Shown here piece by piece: positions 1 to 7,761 of a stretch of 23,264 nt of DNA. Each line of letters opens with the position of its first letter. Position 1 is the stretch's first letter. The DNA is taken from the NCBI GenBank assembly GCA_003649445.1, contig QMRV01000035.1:1-23264 (forward strand), read 5' to 3'. This DNA comes from Thermoprotei archaeon (GTDB taxonomy: Archaea; Thermoproteota; Thermoprotei; Thermofilales; B15-G2). The translations under genes and the position numbers were made by a program. The notes under the pieces are model-generated. The model did not search any database and had not been told where the DNA came from. It worked only from the letters and a program-made list of their open reading frames with translations.

Positions 1-129
1 ATAAGATTAGTAGGAGTAAAGAAAATAACCTTGATTACACGAAAGCCTCCCAAAGCACTAAAGTATTCTCAATACTTAACCAACAAAAAGATACAAAAAC
101 CTACACTAGTATACGAGGGACCTCTTTGA
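1..129 (+). CDS. C-terminal fragment of an unidentified protein, cut by the window edge
   Basis: Frame 1 is open from the first base to a TGA at 127-129, giving 42 residues that end in LVYEGPL. The fragment is basic and thermophile-like (for example ITLITRKPPKALKY). I do not recognise the family. Its stop overlaps the TTG start of the next gene within TTGA, and a GAGG at 115-118 inside its last codons serves as the ribosome binding site of that gene, so the two are probably co-transcribed and translationally coupled. That arrangement is the main evidence that the fragment is a real gene end rather than a chance open frame. Confidence 0.6.
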   Translation: MRLVGVKKITLITRKPPKALKYSQYLTNKKIQKPTLVYEGPL

Positions 130-845
130 AGATACTAGCTGTATCAGATATACACTACGAGAAAGAAGGCGCTGAAGACCCAGAAGACACTGAAGCCTGG
201 AACTGGCTCTTATCGATAGTAGATTACCATAAACCAGACCTTATAGTAGGCTGCGGAGACTGGGGCTCTGCCATAAACACGCAGGAATTCAAGGAGCTCT
301 TATCTAAAACGAAAGTCTACACTATTTACGGAAACCACGAAAACCTCAAAGTACTATCAGAACTTAAAAACCGTGATGGGACTCCAGTGCTTTTACAGGA
401 CTGTGAAGTAGTCGAGTTTAATGGAATAAAGATTGGCGGAATAAATGGCATCATTGCCTTGAGGAGGAAATCGAAGAAAGGTGTCCCGCGTAAAAGACCC
501 GAGGAATTCGTAGAAGCAGCATACTGTCTAGCTGAAAAGAAAGTAGACTTACTACTGATCCACGAAACCGTCCCTTTGCCAGAGTACAGAGGCTTAATAA
601 GATTTCCAAGCTACTTGAGCGCCGTAGTTGAAGCAATAAAAATTGCTGCACCACGCCTCGTGGTCAACGGCCACATACACATAGACCAGGGCTATACTTT
701 AAGTAGAATAAACAACATAATGTACCTCAGAGTAGATTCTTCTCAGAAGAGCCAGCACTACGCAGTACTCGAAGAAAACTACATAGAAGTGTGGCGCGAC
801 TTGACGCCGCTAGAGAAAACTAGCTTTCCTCTTGTTCTGCACTAA
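126..845 (+). CDS. Calcineurin-like metallophosphoesterase
   Basis: This 239-residue protein carries the two-metal phosphoesterase motifs in order: D8-x-H10 (SDIH), GD at 44-45 (GCGDWGS), GNHE at about 69-72, an isolated H in LLLIHET, and GHIH near residues 182-185. These fit the YfcE/MJ0936-like branch of small phosphodiesterases. It is too short for Mre11 and has no capping domain. The start is TTG, supported by GAGG seven bases upstream and overlap with the stop of the preceding gene. Its 3' end overlaps the convergent Cas4-like gene by 26 bp. The substrate is not deducible; cytoplasmic phosphodiesterase or phosphatase activity is the family expectation. Confidence 0.88.
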   Translation: MKILAVSDIHYEKEGAEDPEDTEAWNWLLSIVDYHKPDLIVGCGDWGSAINTQEFKELLSKTKVYTIYGNHENLKVLSELKNRDGTPVLLQDCEVVEFNGIKIGGINGIIALRRKSKKGVPRKRPEEFVEAAYCLAEKKVDLLLIHETVPLPEYRGLIRFPSYLSAVVEAIKIAAPRLVVNGHIHIDQGYTLSRINNIMYLRVDSSQKSQHYAVLEENYIEVWRDLTPLEKTSFPLVLH

Positions 846-1500
846 CTTCTTTCTCTTCTTCAGTCTTCTTCCACGCAAGAGGACAGAGGGACTTATATAG
901 GCAGTACTGGCATTCCCACTCGTATCGCGGAGACTTTTTCTCAATAAAGAATTCTCTCGCAATTTTAGCTACTTCTTCGTCTGAAAGAGCTTCTTCAGCA
1001 GAATAATATATTTCTCTCACGCCGTAGGGCGTCAAGTAAACGAGCCTTCCGTTTTTACCGAGAATATTCATGTATATTTTGAGCTGAAGCTCATGGTGCT
1101 CTAACGGTATTTTATCTAAAGGCATCGAAGTATACTTTAGCTCGACGACTTCATCGTCGAGAACTACATCAGGGCCTGCGTGAATCTTATACTTCACTCC
1201 CCCGCCGTCGACGAATTCTTTAACGTAATAGTGGTCTGGCGGAGGATAGCCCTGTAAAGCCACTTTAATTGTAAAGTCGAAGAGTAGTCCTAGAAGCATG
1301 TTTATGTTTGTTGGTATTGGCTTATAGAGACCATATTTTTTATCGAAGAGAGCTCTAGTATAGCAGTGAAGAATAGTAGTTACTGGAGCACTATACGGTT
1401 CTTCTAAACTTATAGATGATACTATCTTATCTATTATTTCTTTTTGAGCCTCATATATTTTATCTAGAATCATTGACCACACTTTATTCTCATCTCTCAT
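820..1500 (-). CDS. Cas4-family PD-(D/E)XK nuclease, solitary
   Basis: The protein has 226 residues from the ATG at 1500. Nuclease motifs are GPD with D111, E120-L-K122 (VELKYT) and Q139 followed by Y (QLKIYMN), the RecB/Cas4 motif II, III and QxxxY pattern. One cysteine near the N terminus (C46 in LHCYTRALFDKKYG) and three at the C terminus (C197, C200, C206 in CQYCLYKSLC) match the four Fe-S ligands of Cas4. An upstream GTG at 1515 would add five residues. I prefer ATG 1500 because GGGGAG lies just upstream and a TATA-like stretch near 1541-1553 would give a short leader. No cas1, cas2 or CRISPR repeat is in the window, so this may be a stand-alone Cas4-like exonuclease in DNA metabolism. 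The C-terminal tail is acidic (EEEKEVSAEQEE). Confidence 0.8.
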   Translation of the reverse strand: MRDENKVWSMILDKIYEAQKEIIDKIVSSISLEEPYSAPVTTILHCYTRALFDKKYGLYKPIPTNINMLLGLLFDFTIKVALQGYPPPDHYYVKEFVDGGGVKYKIHAGPDVVLDDEVVELKYTSMPLDKIPLEHHELQLKIYMNILGKNGRLVYLTPYGVREIYYSAEEALSDEEVAKIAREFFIEKKSPRYEWECQYCLYKSLCPLAWKKTEEEKEVSAEQEES

Positions 1501-1549
1501 ATTTACGCTCCCCACTATGTGTCCTAATACTAAAGTGTTTAGATAAAAT

Positions 1550-1557
1550 TAATATTT
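1550..1557 (+). promoter_or_regulatory. TATA-like box for the 1578 gene
   Basis: TAATATTT is centred about 25 nt upstream of the ATG at 1578, the spacing expected for a leaderless archaeal transcript. The same AT-rich stretch (1541-1553 on the opposite strand) may drive the divergent Cas4-like gene. Confidence 0.5.
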
Positions 1558-1577
1558 ATCAGCTCCTATTTACTATC

Positions 1578-1913
1578 ATGACCGAATATCTGTCTAATCC
1601 TGAGAAATTCGTTTTAGCGTACCTCTGGTACGAGTACGGCGGCGCCCTCTACTTCAGTAGGGGTGGAGAAGATCCAGAGAAATTCCTTGCTAAATCGATT
1701 CTCGACGAGTTGATTAAAGGCAGGCGTCCACATAACTATGATAAACTTCTCGAGAAACTAGCAGCCGCATTTAAGAAACTCGCTGAGTACTGGATGATAG
1801 AGCTGTCTGGATACGAAGTAAAGTTAACTAGCTATGGGCAGCAGGTAGCAGGAAGCATTGGTAAAAGTGAGTACGAGAGCCTTAAGAACCTTGTAGCCCA
1901 AGGTAAGATTTAA
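1578..1913 (+). CDS. Small hypothetical protein, possible winged-helix fold
   Basis: This is a 111-residue protein. A longer open frame reaches upstream to 1416 but runs antisense through the Cas4-like gene. ATG 1578 is chosen because a TATA-like box sits 25 nt upstream. The sequence is predicted mostly helical. The segment KLAEYWMIELSGYEVKLTSYGQQVA (about 66-90) resembles the recognition helix and wing of winged-helix regulators (polar helix, short strands, then LTxxG). There is no membrane segment. It is divergent from the Cas4-like gene and ends nine bases from the convergent permease gene in a T-rich stretch. Function is unknown, and the DNA-binding idea is inference only. Confidence 0.7.
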   Translation: MTEYLSNPEKFVLAYLWYEYGGALYFSRGGEDPEKFLAKSILDELIKGRRPHNYDKLLEKLAAAFKKLAEYWMIELSGYEVKLTSYGQQVAGSIGKSEYESLKNLVAQGKI

Positions 1914-1922
1914 GATTTTTAT

Positions 1923-3590
1923 TTATTTGCTAATATAGCTAGCTATAGTAAGCAGTATTAATGAGAGTACTATTAATAGAGTAGAGGCGAAAAGCGCTGT
2001 CGGTATAGCAAGTGCTTCTACTAAGTTTACTACAAGAGTAGATATTGTTATATGGTCTCCCATAACGAGAAATGTCGCTCCTGTTTCCCCAAGTGAGTGA
2101 GTAAAAGCTAAGAGTCCTCCAGCTATAAGCCCTCTCTTTATCATAGGTATAGATACTGTCTCTAAGACATCGTAGGGATTTGCTCCGAGGGTCCGAGCTG
2201 TCTCCTCATAGAGCTCTACTTCGAGTTCCTCGTAGGAAGCCAGCCCTGTTTCAACTATTACTGGCACGGAGAACACTATATGAGTGAGTATTATCAGCCA
2301 TATACTGGGCTTTAGCACATTTAGGCCCAGCGGACCCCACAAGAGAACCATTGAGAGGCCCAGCGCGCTTGTAGGAACTACTAGAGGTATTTTAAGAAGA
2401 GCCCGTATTACTTTCCCCAGTCTCGTCTTCTTAATAGCCATTATCGTGACTACTGCTAAGTAAAGCGAAATAAGAGTAGCTGCTGTCGCTGCAATTAAGG
2501 AAGTAGTCATAGCCTTGACTATTAACGAGTAGTAGTTTGAAGGTCCGAAAAGCTGGTACAGTATACTTCCTTCGATCCTCCCTGTGTAAGGATCTCTACT
2601 CCAGTACTTGACAGTTAGTATGATCAGTGATATTATGGGCATGACTACTACTGTGAAGAGAAAGAATATTGATGCGGCATCTTTGAGTACCGAGAGTTTG
2701 CTCAAGATTTTTCGCTCAGCTAGAATAATTTTGAACTCTAGTTTCTTAGGCACTCTGAATCCTCTAATGCTTCTTCTCTTTTCTACTAAATACTCTACTG
2801 GAAGAATCATGAGTAAAGCCGTCGCAACTAGGAGTGCTCCTAGAAAAGCAGCTGGCGCTAACTTACCTTCAAGCTCCCACTTAACTATAGCTATTGACGC
2901 AGTAGTAGTTACTCCAGCAACAACCATCGTGGCTCCCGTTTCACCAAGAGACCTCGCAAAAGCCAGTACAGAGCCAGAGAAAACACCCGGCAAAATAAGC
3001 GGAAAGACTACTTTCCGGAAAGTCGTTAGAGGCGAGGCACCGAGAGACTCTGAAACGATCTCGTATCCTCTCTGAAGGTCTACTAGTGAAGCAGATACTG
3101 TTTTCACTATATAGGGGAATGTCAGAGTTACATGGACAATAAGCATTAGTGCAGGTATATTGACTACCGGAACTAGCGTATCTACTCCTATTCTAAAGCC
3201 TAATAGCACAGGAATACTCTCTACTGCAGTCCATGCGATTAGCGTAGCGAAGCCGAAACCCGATGTAGGTATTACTAGCGGCAGTAGAACAAGGTTTTCT
3301 ACAATACTTTTCCCAGGGAACTTCTTTTTAACAAGCAGGTAGGCTAGCGGTATGCCTAGAACAAGGTCTACTGCGAGCGTGGTTAATGCTAGTTTCAGCG
3401 AAAATAGAAGGTATCTTATAATATAGTAGAGGTACGTGCTGCCTATTAGCGGGTGATTAAATATTTCTGTATAGACTTCCTTCCAGTTGACTACAATGAA
3501 TGTAAACAGGTAGAAGGGTGGAAAAAGCACGAAAACTACTATAGTCAGCAGAGCTAGCCCTTGAATTAGCTTGCTCTGAAAGTATCGCAC
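1923..3590 (-). CDS. Fused double ABC permease, sulfate/molybdate/tungstate-like
   Basis: The 555-residue membrane protein contains two tandem permease modules, each about six membrane spans. Each module has an EAA cytoplasmic loop: about 176-201 (ESLGASPLTTFRKVVFPLIL) and a second copy with TLGANPYDVLETVSIPM. Each EAA loop is followed by a matching LGETGAT segment (FARSLGETGAT and FTHSLGETGAT). That motif is typical of CysT/ModB/WtpB oxyanion permeases, while the fused architecture is like FbpB or ThiP. The start is GTG with a TATA-like box 25 nt upstream, so it has its own promoter although it is the last gene of the importer cluster. It should form the whole transmembrane channel for the binding protein and two ATPases upstream. 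The substrate is inferred, not proven. Confidence 0.88.
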   Translation of the reverse strand: MRYFQSKLIQGLALLTIVVFVLFPPFYLFTFIVVNWKEVYTEIFNHPLIGSTYLYYIIRYLLFSLKLALTTLAVDLVLGIPLAYLLVKKKFPGKSIVENLVLLPLVIPTSGFGFATLIAWTAVESIPVLLGFRIGVDTLVPVVNIPALMLIVHVTLTFPYIVKTVSASLVDLQRGYEIVSESLGASPLTTFRKVVFPLILPGVFSGSVLAFARSLGETGATMVVAGVTTTASIAIVKWELEGKLAPAAFLGALLVATALLMILPVEYLVEKRRSIRGFRVPKKLEFKIILAERKILSKLSVLKDAASIFFLFTVVVMPIISLIILTVKYWSRDPYTGRIEGSILYQLFGPSNYYSLIVKAMTTSLIAATAATLISLYLAVVTIMAIKKTRLGKVIRALLKIPLVVPTSALGLSMVLLWGPLGLNVLKPSIWLIILTHIVFSVPVIVETGLASYEELEVELYEETARTLGANPYDVLETVSIPMIKRGLIAGGLLAFTHSLGETGATFLVMGDHITISTLVVNLVEALAIPTALFASTLLIVLSLILLTIASYISK

Positions 3591-3610
3591 GAAAAGCTAA
3601 TTTATTCAAA

Positions 3611-3620
3611 TTATTAAAAT
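3611..3620 (-). promoter_or_regulatory. TATA-like box of the permease gene
   Basis: The minus-strand sequence ATTTTAATAA is centred about 25 nt upstream of the GTG start at 3590, consistent with leaderless transcription separate from the binding-protein gene. Confidence 0.5.
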
Positions 3621-3652
3621 TTGCCTTTAGAGTCTACATTATCTAAATCCCG

Positions 3653-3670
3653 GTATTTACTAGTAAATAC
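3653..3670. repeat. Perfect 18-nt palindrome between binding protein and permease
   Basis: GTATTTACTAGTAAATAC is its own reverse complement. It lies 9 bp beyond the stop of the binding-protein gene and 33 bp upstream of the permease TATA-like box. It could be an RNA hairpin that ends or stabilises the binding-protein mRNA, or a dimer operator. There is no T-run directly behind it on the minus strand. Confidence 0.6.
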
Positions 3671-3679
3671 TGTCTGTCT

Positions 3680-4810
3680 CTATCCGGCTCCAGGGTTCTT
3701 GACTTTCTCCCATACTTTGAATAACGCCTCCATTACTTCGCCTCGCGGAGGCTCAAATACTTTTACAGGTATTTTATAAGATACACCGTTTTTCTCATTA
3801 AATATCATCGGGTCTAAGGGAACCAGCATGTTCGCAGGCCTAAAGCCGTGCTTCATTGCGAGCTTCTGTATTTCGGGCTGAAGCAAGAAAATTAAGTACT
3901 GTGATGCAGCAAATCTCTGCCAGTAGTCGACCCACTCTGCGTCAAGTATTACAAAGGGGTGGTCGCTTAGTAGTGTTCCGTACTTAGGGTATATGGCTAC
4001 AAGTCTATCTCCCCACTTTTTCTCGGCTCTGAGCGCGTTATCTATGACTATGTTCTCGTAGACTCCAAAGAACGTTATAGCGCTCGGTCCATTGTCCGCA
4101 GCCCACGTTCCGAAGAAACCTGTACTTTTTCCGTAGAAAACTGCGTGGCTTTCTATAGTCCTCACTATTTCGAGCACAGTTTCGTTGAGGAGATCTTCTA
4201 CAGTGAGCTCACTTGGAGGCTTTCCGACTGCTTCAGCAAACTCGAGTAAGACGGTCATTGTTCCGCCGTTACTTAGAAGAGGATCGGGGTGGCCCCACTT
4301 AAAGTCTACTCCTTCTTTCGACAATCTGTAGAGGTCCATGAAGCATGTCACATTGTATTTTGTTGCTAAACTTTTCCAGCCAGCTATAACTATAGGTGAG
4401 ACTACTAGTGGAACCCACTCTGTTGCAATATCTTTACCATACTTCTTTTTCCAGAGCATGTTGAAGTAAGGCACCCATATACTTGATGCAGGACTCCATA
4501 TTGTTGGCCTAACGCTTCCCTGCATCATCATATTTATTGTTTCGTGAGTTCCTGCGGCAATTAACTTGACTTTAATTTCAATACCGTATTTCTCTTTAAA
4601 CCATTCTTCAAAAAGAGGCGTTACTTCCTCTAGCCAGCTGCTTTTTTCGCTAGAAAAAAGGAAAACTATTTCAATTTTTTTAGGTACTCCGGTTATTTGT
4701 CTGCTTCCTTCGCCGAACCCGTAGAAACTCATGAGCGCTATGTTTACCAGAAACCCTATGACAATACCTGTTGCTAATAGAAAATAGCCTCGTTTAGGAA
4801 TTAAGCCCAT
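3680..4810 (-). CDS. ABC transporter substrate-binding protein, membrane-tethered
   Basis: This 376-residue protein starts with a basic residue pair and a single hydrophobic segment at about 9-31, a signal peptide or anchor with no bacterial-type lipobox cysteine. The rest resembles the type II periplasmic-binding fold: an opening strand IEIVFLFSSEKSSW, then KVKLIAAGTHETINMMMQG, then HPDPLLSNGGTMTVLLEFAEA in the ligand-cleft region, as in SBP_bac_11-like binding proteins. ATG 4810 has a TATA-like box about 28 nt upstream, so it can be made in excess of the other subunits. It sits between the DUF47 and permease genes of the same importer. Permease type suggests an oxyanion ligand. The sequence alone does not say which. 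Confidence 0.85.
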   Translation of the reverse strand: MGLIPKRGYFLLATGIVIGFLVNIALMSFYGFGEGSRQITGVPKKIEIVFLFSSEKSSWLEEVTPLFEEWFKEKYGIEIKVKLIAAGTHETINMMMQGSVRPTIWSPASSIWVPYFNMLWKKKYGKDIATEWVPLVVSPIVIAGWKSLATKYNVTCFMDLYRLSKEGVDFKWGHPDPLLSNGGTMTVLLEFAEAVGKPPSELTVEDLLNETVLEIVRTIESHAVFYGKSTGFFGTWAADNGPSAITFFGVYENIVIDNALRAEKKWGDRLVAIYPKYGTLLSDHPFVILDAEWVDYWQRFAASQYLIFLLQPEIQKLAMKHGFRPANMLVPLDPMIFNEKNGVSYKIPVKVFEPPRGEVMEALFKVWEKVKNPGAG

Positions 4811-4833
4811 CGAGTCTAGTAACGAATCCTATT

Positions 4834-4843
4834 CTTAAAATTT
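4834..4843 (-). promoter_or_regulatory. TATA-like box of the binding-protein gene
   Basis: The minus-strand AAATTTTAAG is centred about 28 nt upstream of ATG 4810, in the 47-bp gap after the DUF47 gene. Confidence 0.45.
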
Positions 4844-4857
4844 TTGAGTAAAAATGT

Positions 4858-5523
4858 TTAGGCTGACGACACTACGTATTCTCTTATGTTATCGCAGGTA
4901 TCTTCGCACTTATCAGTCATCATTTCTATAGCGTCGATAGCGTGGAAGAAGAGAAGAGCTTTTGAAGTAGGTATCTCTGAGCACTTTTCGCTGAAAAGTT
5001 TTCTAAAAGTTTGATACAAGTCGTCTACTTTTTCTTCAAGTTTCTCTACTTCATCACATAGATTGAGTGTTTCAAAGGGATCTTCAAACATAGCCTTTAT
5101 GCAGTCTCGAGTAGCCTTTACAGTAGAGTATACTTCATTGAGCATAGCCAGTATACTATCAACTATTTCCGAACTCACTTTGACGGAGGCTAGAGCTATT
5201 ATAAGCCTCGCACTTTCAAGACACCAGTCTGCGACCCAGTCTATTTGTCTAACTATTCTAGCTAAATGTACACGCACATGTGGCTCTAAAGCAGTACTTG
5301 CCGCAAGAATTCTCAGCACATCACGCCTAACGATATCTGCTTCGTGCTCCTTGTTATGAATTACCGTAAATAAGGCTTCGTCTATTTCATTTTCTTTAAT
5401 CCACTTAACAATAAAATCTACTAAGTACTTAGCTGTCTCCTCTACAAGCTCAGCATGCCTCAAAACTTTTTCGCGCACTTCTTTCTCCCTGCTAGTCTTA
5501 AACCATCTGGCCAGCTTACTCAT
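4858..5523 (-). CDS. DUF47/PhoU-like protein (TIGR00153 family)
   Basis: The 221-residue, all-helical, cytoplasmic protein has the charged pattern of DUF47 (PF01865): HNKEHEADIVRRDVL near residue 60, repeated heptad-like helices, and DEVEKLEEKVDDLYQTF near 150. Family members usually sit next to Pit-type phosphate transporters and are related to PhoU. Here the gene overlaps the end of the second ATPase gene by 8 bp and lies inside an ABC importer cluster, so it probably regulates or couples this transporter. Its presence supports an anionic, possibly phosphate-related, substrate. It has several cysteines near the C terminus (KCEDTC). The metal-binding or regulatory role is inferred from the family. 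Confidence 0.8.
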   Translation of the reverse strand: MSKLARWFKTSREKEVREKVLRHAELVEETAKYLVDFIVKWIKENEIDEALFTVIHNKEHEADIVRRDVLRILAASTALEPHVRVHLARIVRQIDWVADWCLESARLIIALASVKVSSEIVDSILAMLNEVYSTVKATRDCIKAMFEDPFETLNLCDEVEKLEEKVDDLYQTFRKLFSEKCSEIPTSKALLFFHAIDAIEMMTDKCEDTCDNIREYVVSSA

Positions 5524-6589
5524 ATGCTATCGCCTTTTCCAATCCCTCTATAGGATATTTGAATACAAAAGCCTTATTTATATCTAAATATACTCTAGAC
5601 CCCTCTTTAATCCACATACCTTCTCTGCGCGGTACCTTAATTATCAAGTTCGCTCCATCTACTTCGACAAAAACTCTGTAGTATTTTCCCACAAAACTTA
5701 CTTCGAGTGCTCTGGCTTCAATAGATCCCCGGCTACTATGGACTGTTGCGTGCTCGGGTCTAAATGCTACAACTACTTTGTCGCCTTTACTGAACTTTTT
5801 CTCTATCTTTAAGCTCAGCTTAGTGAAGCCTAAGTCTACTGTAAAAGGCTCTTCTTCGAGTACAACTCCTTCGATGAAGTTGGCTTCACCTCCAATAAAC
5901 CTGACTACGAAAAGTGACGCAGGCTTCTCGTAAATTTCTTTAGGTGTACCTACTTGCTCTACTCTGCCTCTCCTCAAAATGACTATCTTATCGGCTATAC
6001 TCATTGCCTCTTCTTGATTATGTGTAACATGTATAGCTGTCAGTCCGAGCTCTTTTACAAGTTCTCTTAGCTCTACTCTGAGAGCTTTAGCTGCTCTCTG
6101 GTCTATTGACCCTAAAGGCTCATCTAGCAACAGAAGTCTTGCTCCCGCAGCAACTGCCCTAGCTATAGCTACTTTTTGCTGAGCACCTCTGCTCAGCTCA
6201 GAAGGCATAGCTTTTCTTCTAAGTTTAAGGCCCATAGATAGCACAAGTTCTTCGCAGACTTCTTCATAGTTTGCTACAGCCTTAACGAGAGGTCCGTACG
6301 TAACATTGTCCCATACAGTCATGTGGGGGAAAAGAAGTATGTCCTGCATTACGATACCTATGTTTCTTTCTCTTAGAGGAACTCCTCTCATGGGTTTGCC
6401 GTTAATATAGACTTCACCTTCATCTGGCTCAACTATACCGGCTATCACTTTGAGCAATGTGCTTTTGCCGCTTCCGCTGGGCCCTAGAATACATACATAT
6501 TCCCCTTTCTCTACTTTTAGCGAAACGCTATCTAAAGCAATTATGTTACCGTATCTCTTTGTTACATTAACTACTTCAACTGTCGACAT
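5516..6589 (-). CDS. ABC importer ATPase 2, variant signature motif
   Basis: The protein has 357 residues from ATG 6589. A GTG at 6595 is also in frame, but GGAGGT, inside the end of the upstream gene, is spaced correctly (8 nt) for ATG 6589 and too close to GTG. Walker A is GPSGSGKST, the Q-loop is VMQDILLFPH, Walker B is LLLLDEP and the switch histidine is in HVTHNQEEA. The signature is LSRGAQQKV instead of LSGGQ, losing one conserved glycine. The C-terminal third (FRPEHATV and following) is a TOBE-like regulatory domain as in MalK/FbpC/ModC. It should pair with ATPase 1 as a heterodimer under the fused permease, with one of the two ATP sites altered. Confidence 0.88.
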   Translation of the reverse strand: MSTVEVVNVTKRYGNIIALDSVSLKVEKGEYVCILGPSGSGKSTLLKVIAGIVEPDEGEVYINGKPMRGVPLRERNIGIVMQDILLFPHMTVWDNVTYGPLVKAVANYEEVCEELVLSMGLKLRRKAMPSELSRGAQQKVAIARAVAAGARLLLLDEPLGSIDQRAAKALRVELRELVKELGLTAIHVTHNQEEAMSIADKIVILRRGRVEQVGTPKEIYEKPASLFVVRFIGGEANFIEGVVLEEEPFTVDLGFTKLSLKIEKKFSKGDKVVVAFRPEHATVHSSRGSIEARALEVSFVGKYYRVFVEVDGANLIIKVPRREGMWIKEGSRVYLDINKAFVFKYPIEGLEKAIAYE

Positions 6590-6591
6590 GC

Positions 6592-7683
6592 TCACTCACC
6601 TCCTCCGAAAAGCTCTACTTGAAGACCCCCACTTGGGTACGGGTATACGAGAGCTAGCTCAGGGTCGAAGTATACGTACACTTTATCGCCTTTCTTCAGT
6701 TCTTCTGCAGTAGTGCTCCAGAGATCTGCTATAATCTCAGTGTTTCCGGAGGTTATTCGTACTCTAGAGAAAAGTCCTAGAAACTCTACGTGCCTCACAT
6801 GTCCAGGGAAAACGTTTACTTTGGACGCTGGAAGTCTTCTTGAAACATATACGTCTTCAGGCCTGTATACTATAACTAAGTGCGGATAGCCTTCTGGCAC
6901 ATTTTTGATGGTGAGCTTTCCTAACTCACGAGTATTTACTATGGCCTCCGGCTCCGTCCTCTCGAGAATTCCTTCGAAAACATTTACTTCAGAAAGGAAG
7001 CTAGCCGTGAAGATATTAGACGGCTTCATGTAGATTTCTTCAGGACGGCCCACTTGCTGAATAAGGCCGCTCCTTAGTACAACTACTCTATCAGCTATAC
7101 TGAGAGCTTCTTCTGTATTGTGTGTGACGTGGAGAACTGTTAAGCCAAGATCTTTAGCTAGTCTTCTAAGCTCGTGTCTGAGCTCGAGGTTTAGTAGAGC
7201 GTCTAGCGCGCTTAAAGGCTCGTCGAGAAGAAGCAGTTTTGCTTCAGCTGCAATAGCTCTAGCAAGAGCTACTCTCTGCTGCTGGCCGCCAGAGAGCTCG
7301 TATACTCTAGAAAATCTTCTGTGATATAAGCCTACGATTTTTAAAGCTTCTTCAGCTCTATCTAGCGGAAGGCCTCTCACTCTAAGACCATAGGTTACAT
7401 TATCCCACACACTCATATGAGGGAAAAGCGCGTAACCTTGAGGCATGTAGCTGACATTTCTCAGCTCCGGTGGAAGGTCAGTTACATCAAAACCCTCTAT
7501 GAAAACTCTACCGCGATCAGGTTTAAGCAAACCAGCAATAATTTTAAGTAAAGTAGTTTTACCCGCCCCAGTAGGGCCGAGAATACATAAGTATTCTCCT
7601 TCATCAACACTAAGACTAACCCCCCTCAAAGCCCTTATGCTTCCGTAGTTTTTGAAAACATTTTTGACTTCAAGGAAAGCCAC
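6592..7683 (-). CDS. ABC importer ATPase 1, canonical
   Basis: The protein has 363 residues. Walker A is GPTGAGKTT, the Q-loop is YMPQGYALFPH, the signature is LSGGQQQRVALARAI, Walker B is LLLLDEPLSALD and the switch is HVTHNTEEA. A C-terminal TOBE-like domain (YRPEDVYV and following) places it with the MalK/PotA/FbpC/ModC ATPases. The start is GTG at 7683, about 23 nt below TATATATT, so this is the leaderless first gene of the importer cluster. It ends three bases before ATG 6589, and its last codons hold the ribosome binding site of ATPase 2, implying coupled synthesis of the two subunits. Confidence 0.9.
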   Translation of the reverse strand: MAFLEVKNVFKNYGSIRALRGVSLSVDEGEYLCILGPTGAGKTTLLKIIAGLLKPDRGRVFIEGFDVTDLPPELRNVSYMPQGYALFPHMSVWDNVTYGLRVRGLPLDRAEEALKIVGLYHRRFSRVYELSGGQQQRVALARAIAAEAKLLLLDEPLSALDALLNLELRHELRRLAKDLGLTVLHVTHNTEEALSIADRVVVLRSGLIQQVGRPEEIYMKPSNIFTASFLSEVNVFEGILERTEPEAIVNTRELGKLTIKNVPEGYPHLVIVYRPEDVYVSRRLPASKVNVFPGHVRHVEFLGLFSRVRITSGNTEIIADLWSTTAEELKKGDKVYVYFDPELALVYPYPSGGLQVELFGGGE

Positions 7684-7701
7684 GTGACCAAAACCTTAGT
7701 C

Positions 7702-7709
7702 AATATATA
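7702..7709 (-). promoter_or_regulatory. TATA-like box of the importer operon
   Basis: TATATATT on the minus strand is centred about 23 nt upstream of the GTG start at 7683. It is the strongest TATA-like match near this operon. Confidence 0.6.
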
Positions 7710-7761
7710 GGCTTTACGCAACTAGCGCCTTAGGTCTCTCCACTGCTATAAGACTGTCTCT

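Noticed and set aside
820..1515. Part of a CRISPR-Cas locus because of the Cas4-like gene
   Set aside because: No repeat array and no cas1, cas2, cas6 or effector gene is visible in the window.
1416..1577. Upstream extension of the 1578 gene to an earlier ATG
   Set aside because: It runs antisense through the Cas4-like gene, has non-protein-like composition, and the TATA-like box is placed for ATG 1578.
2608..3075. Plus-strand open frame of 155 codons within the permease gene
   Set aside because: Antisense shadow of a gene with clear EAA and LGETGAT motifs; no own signals.
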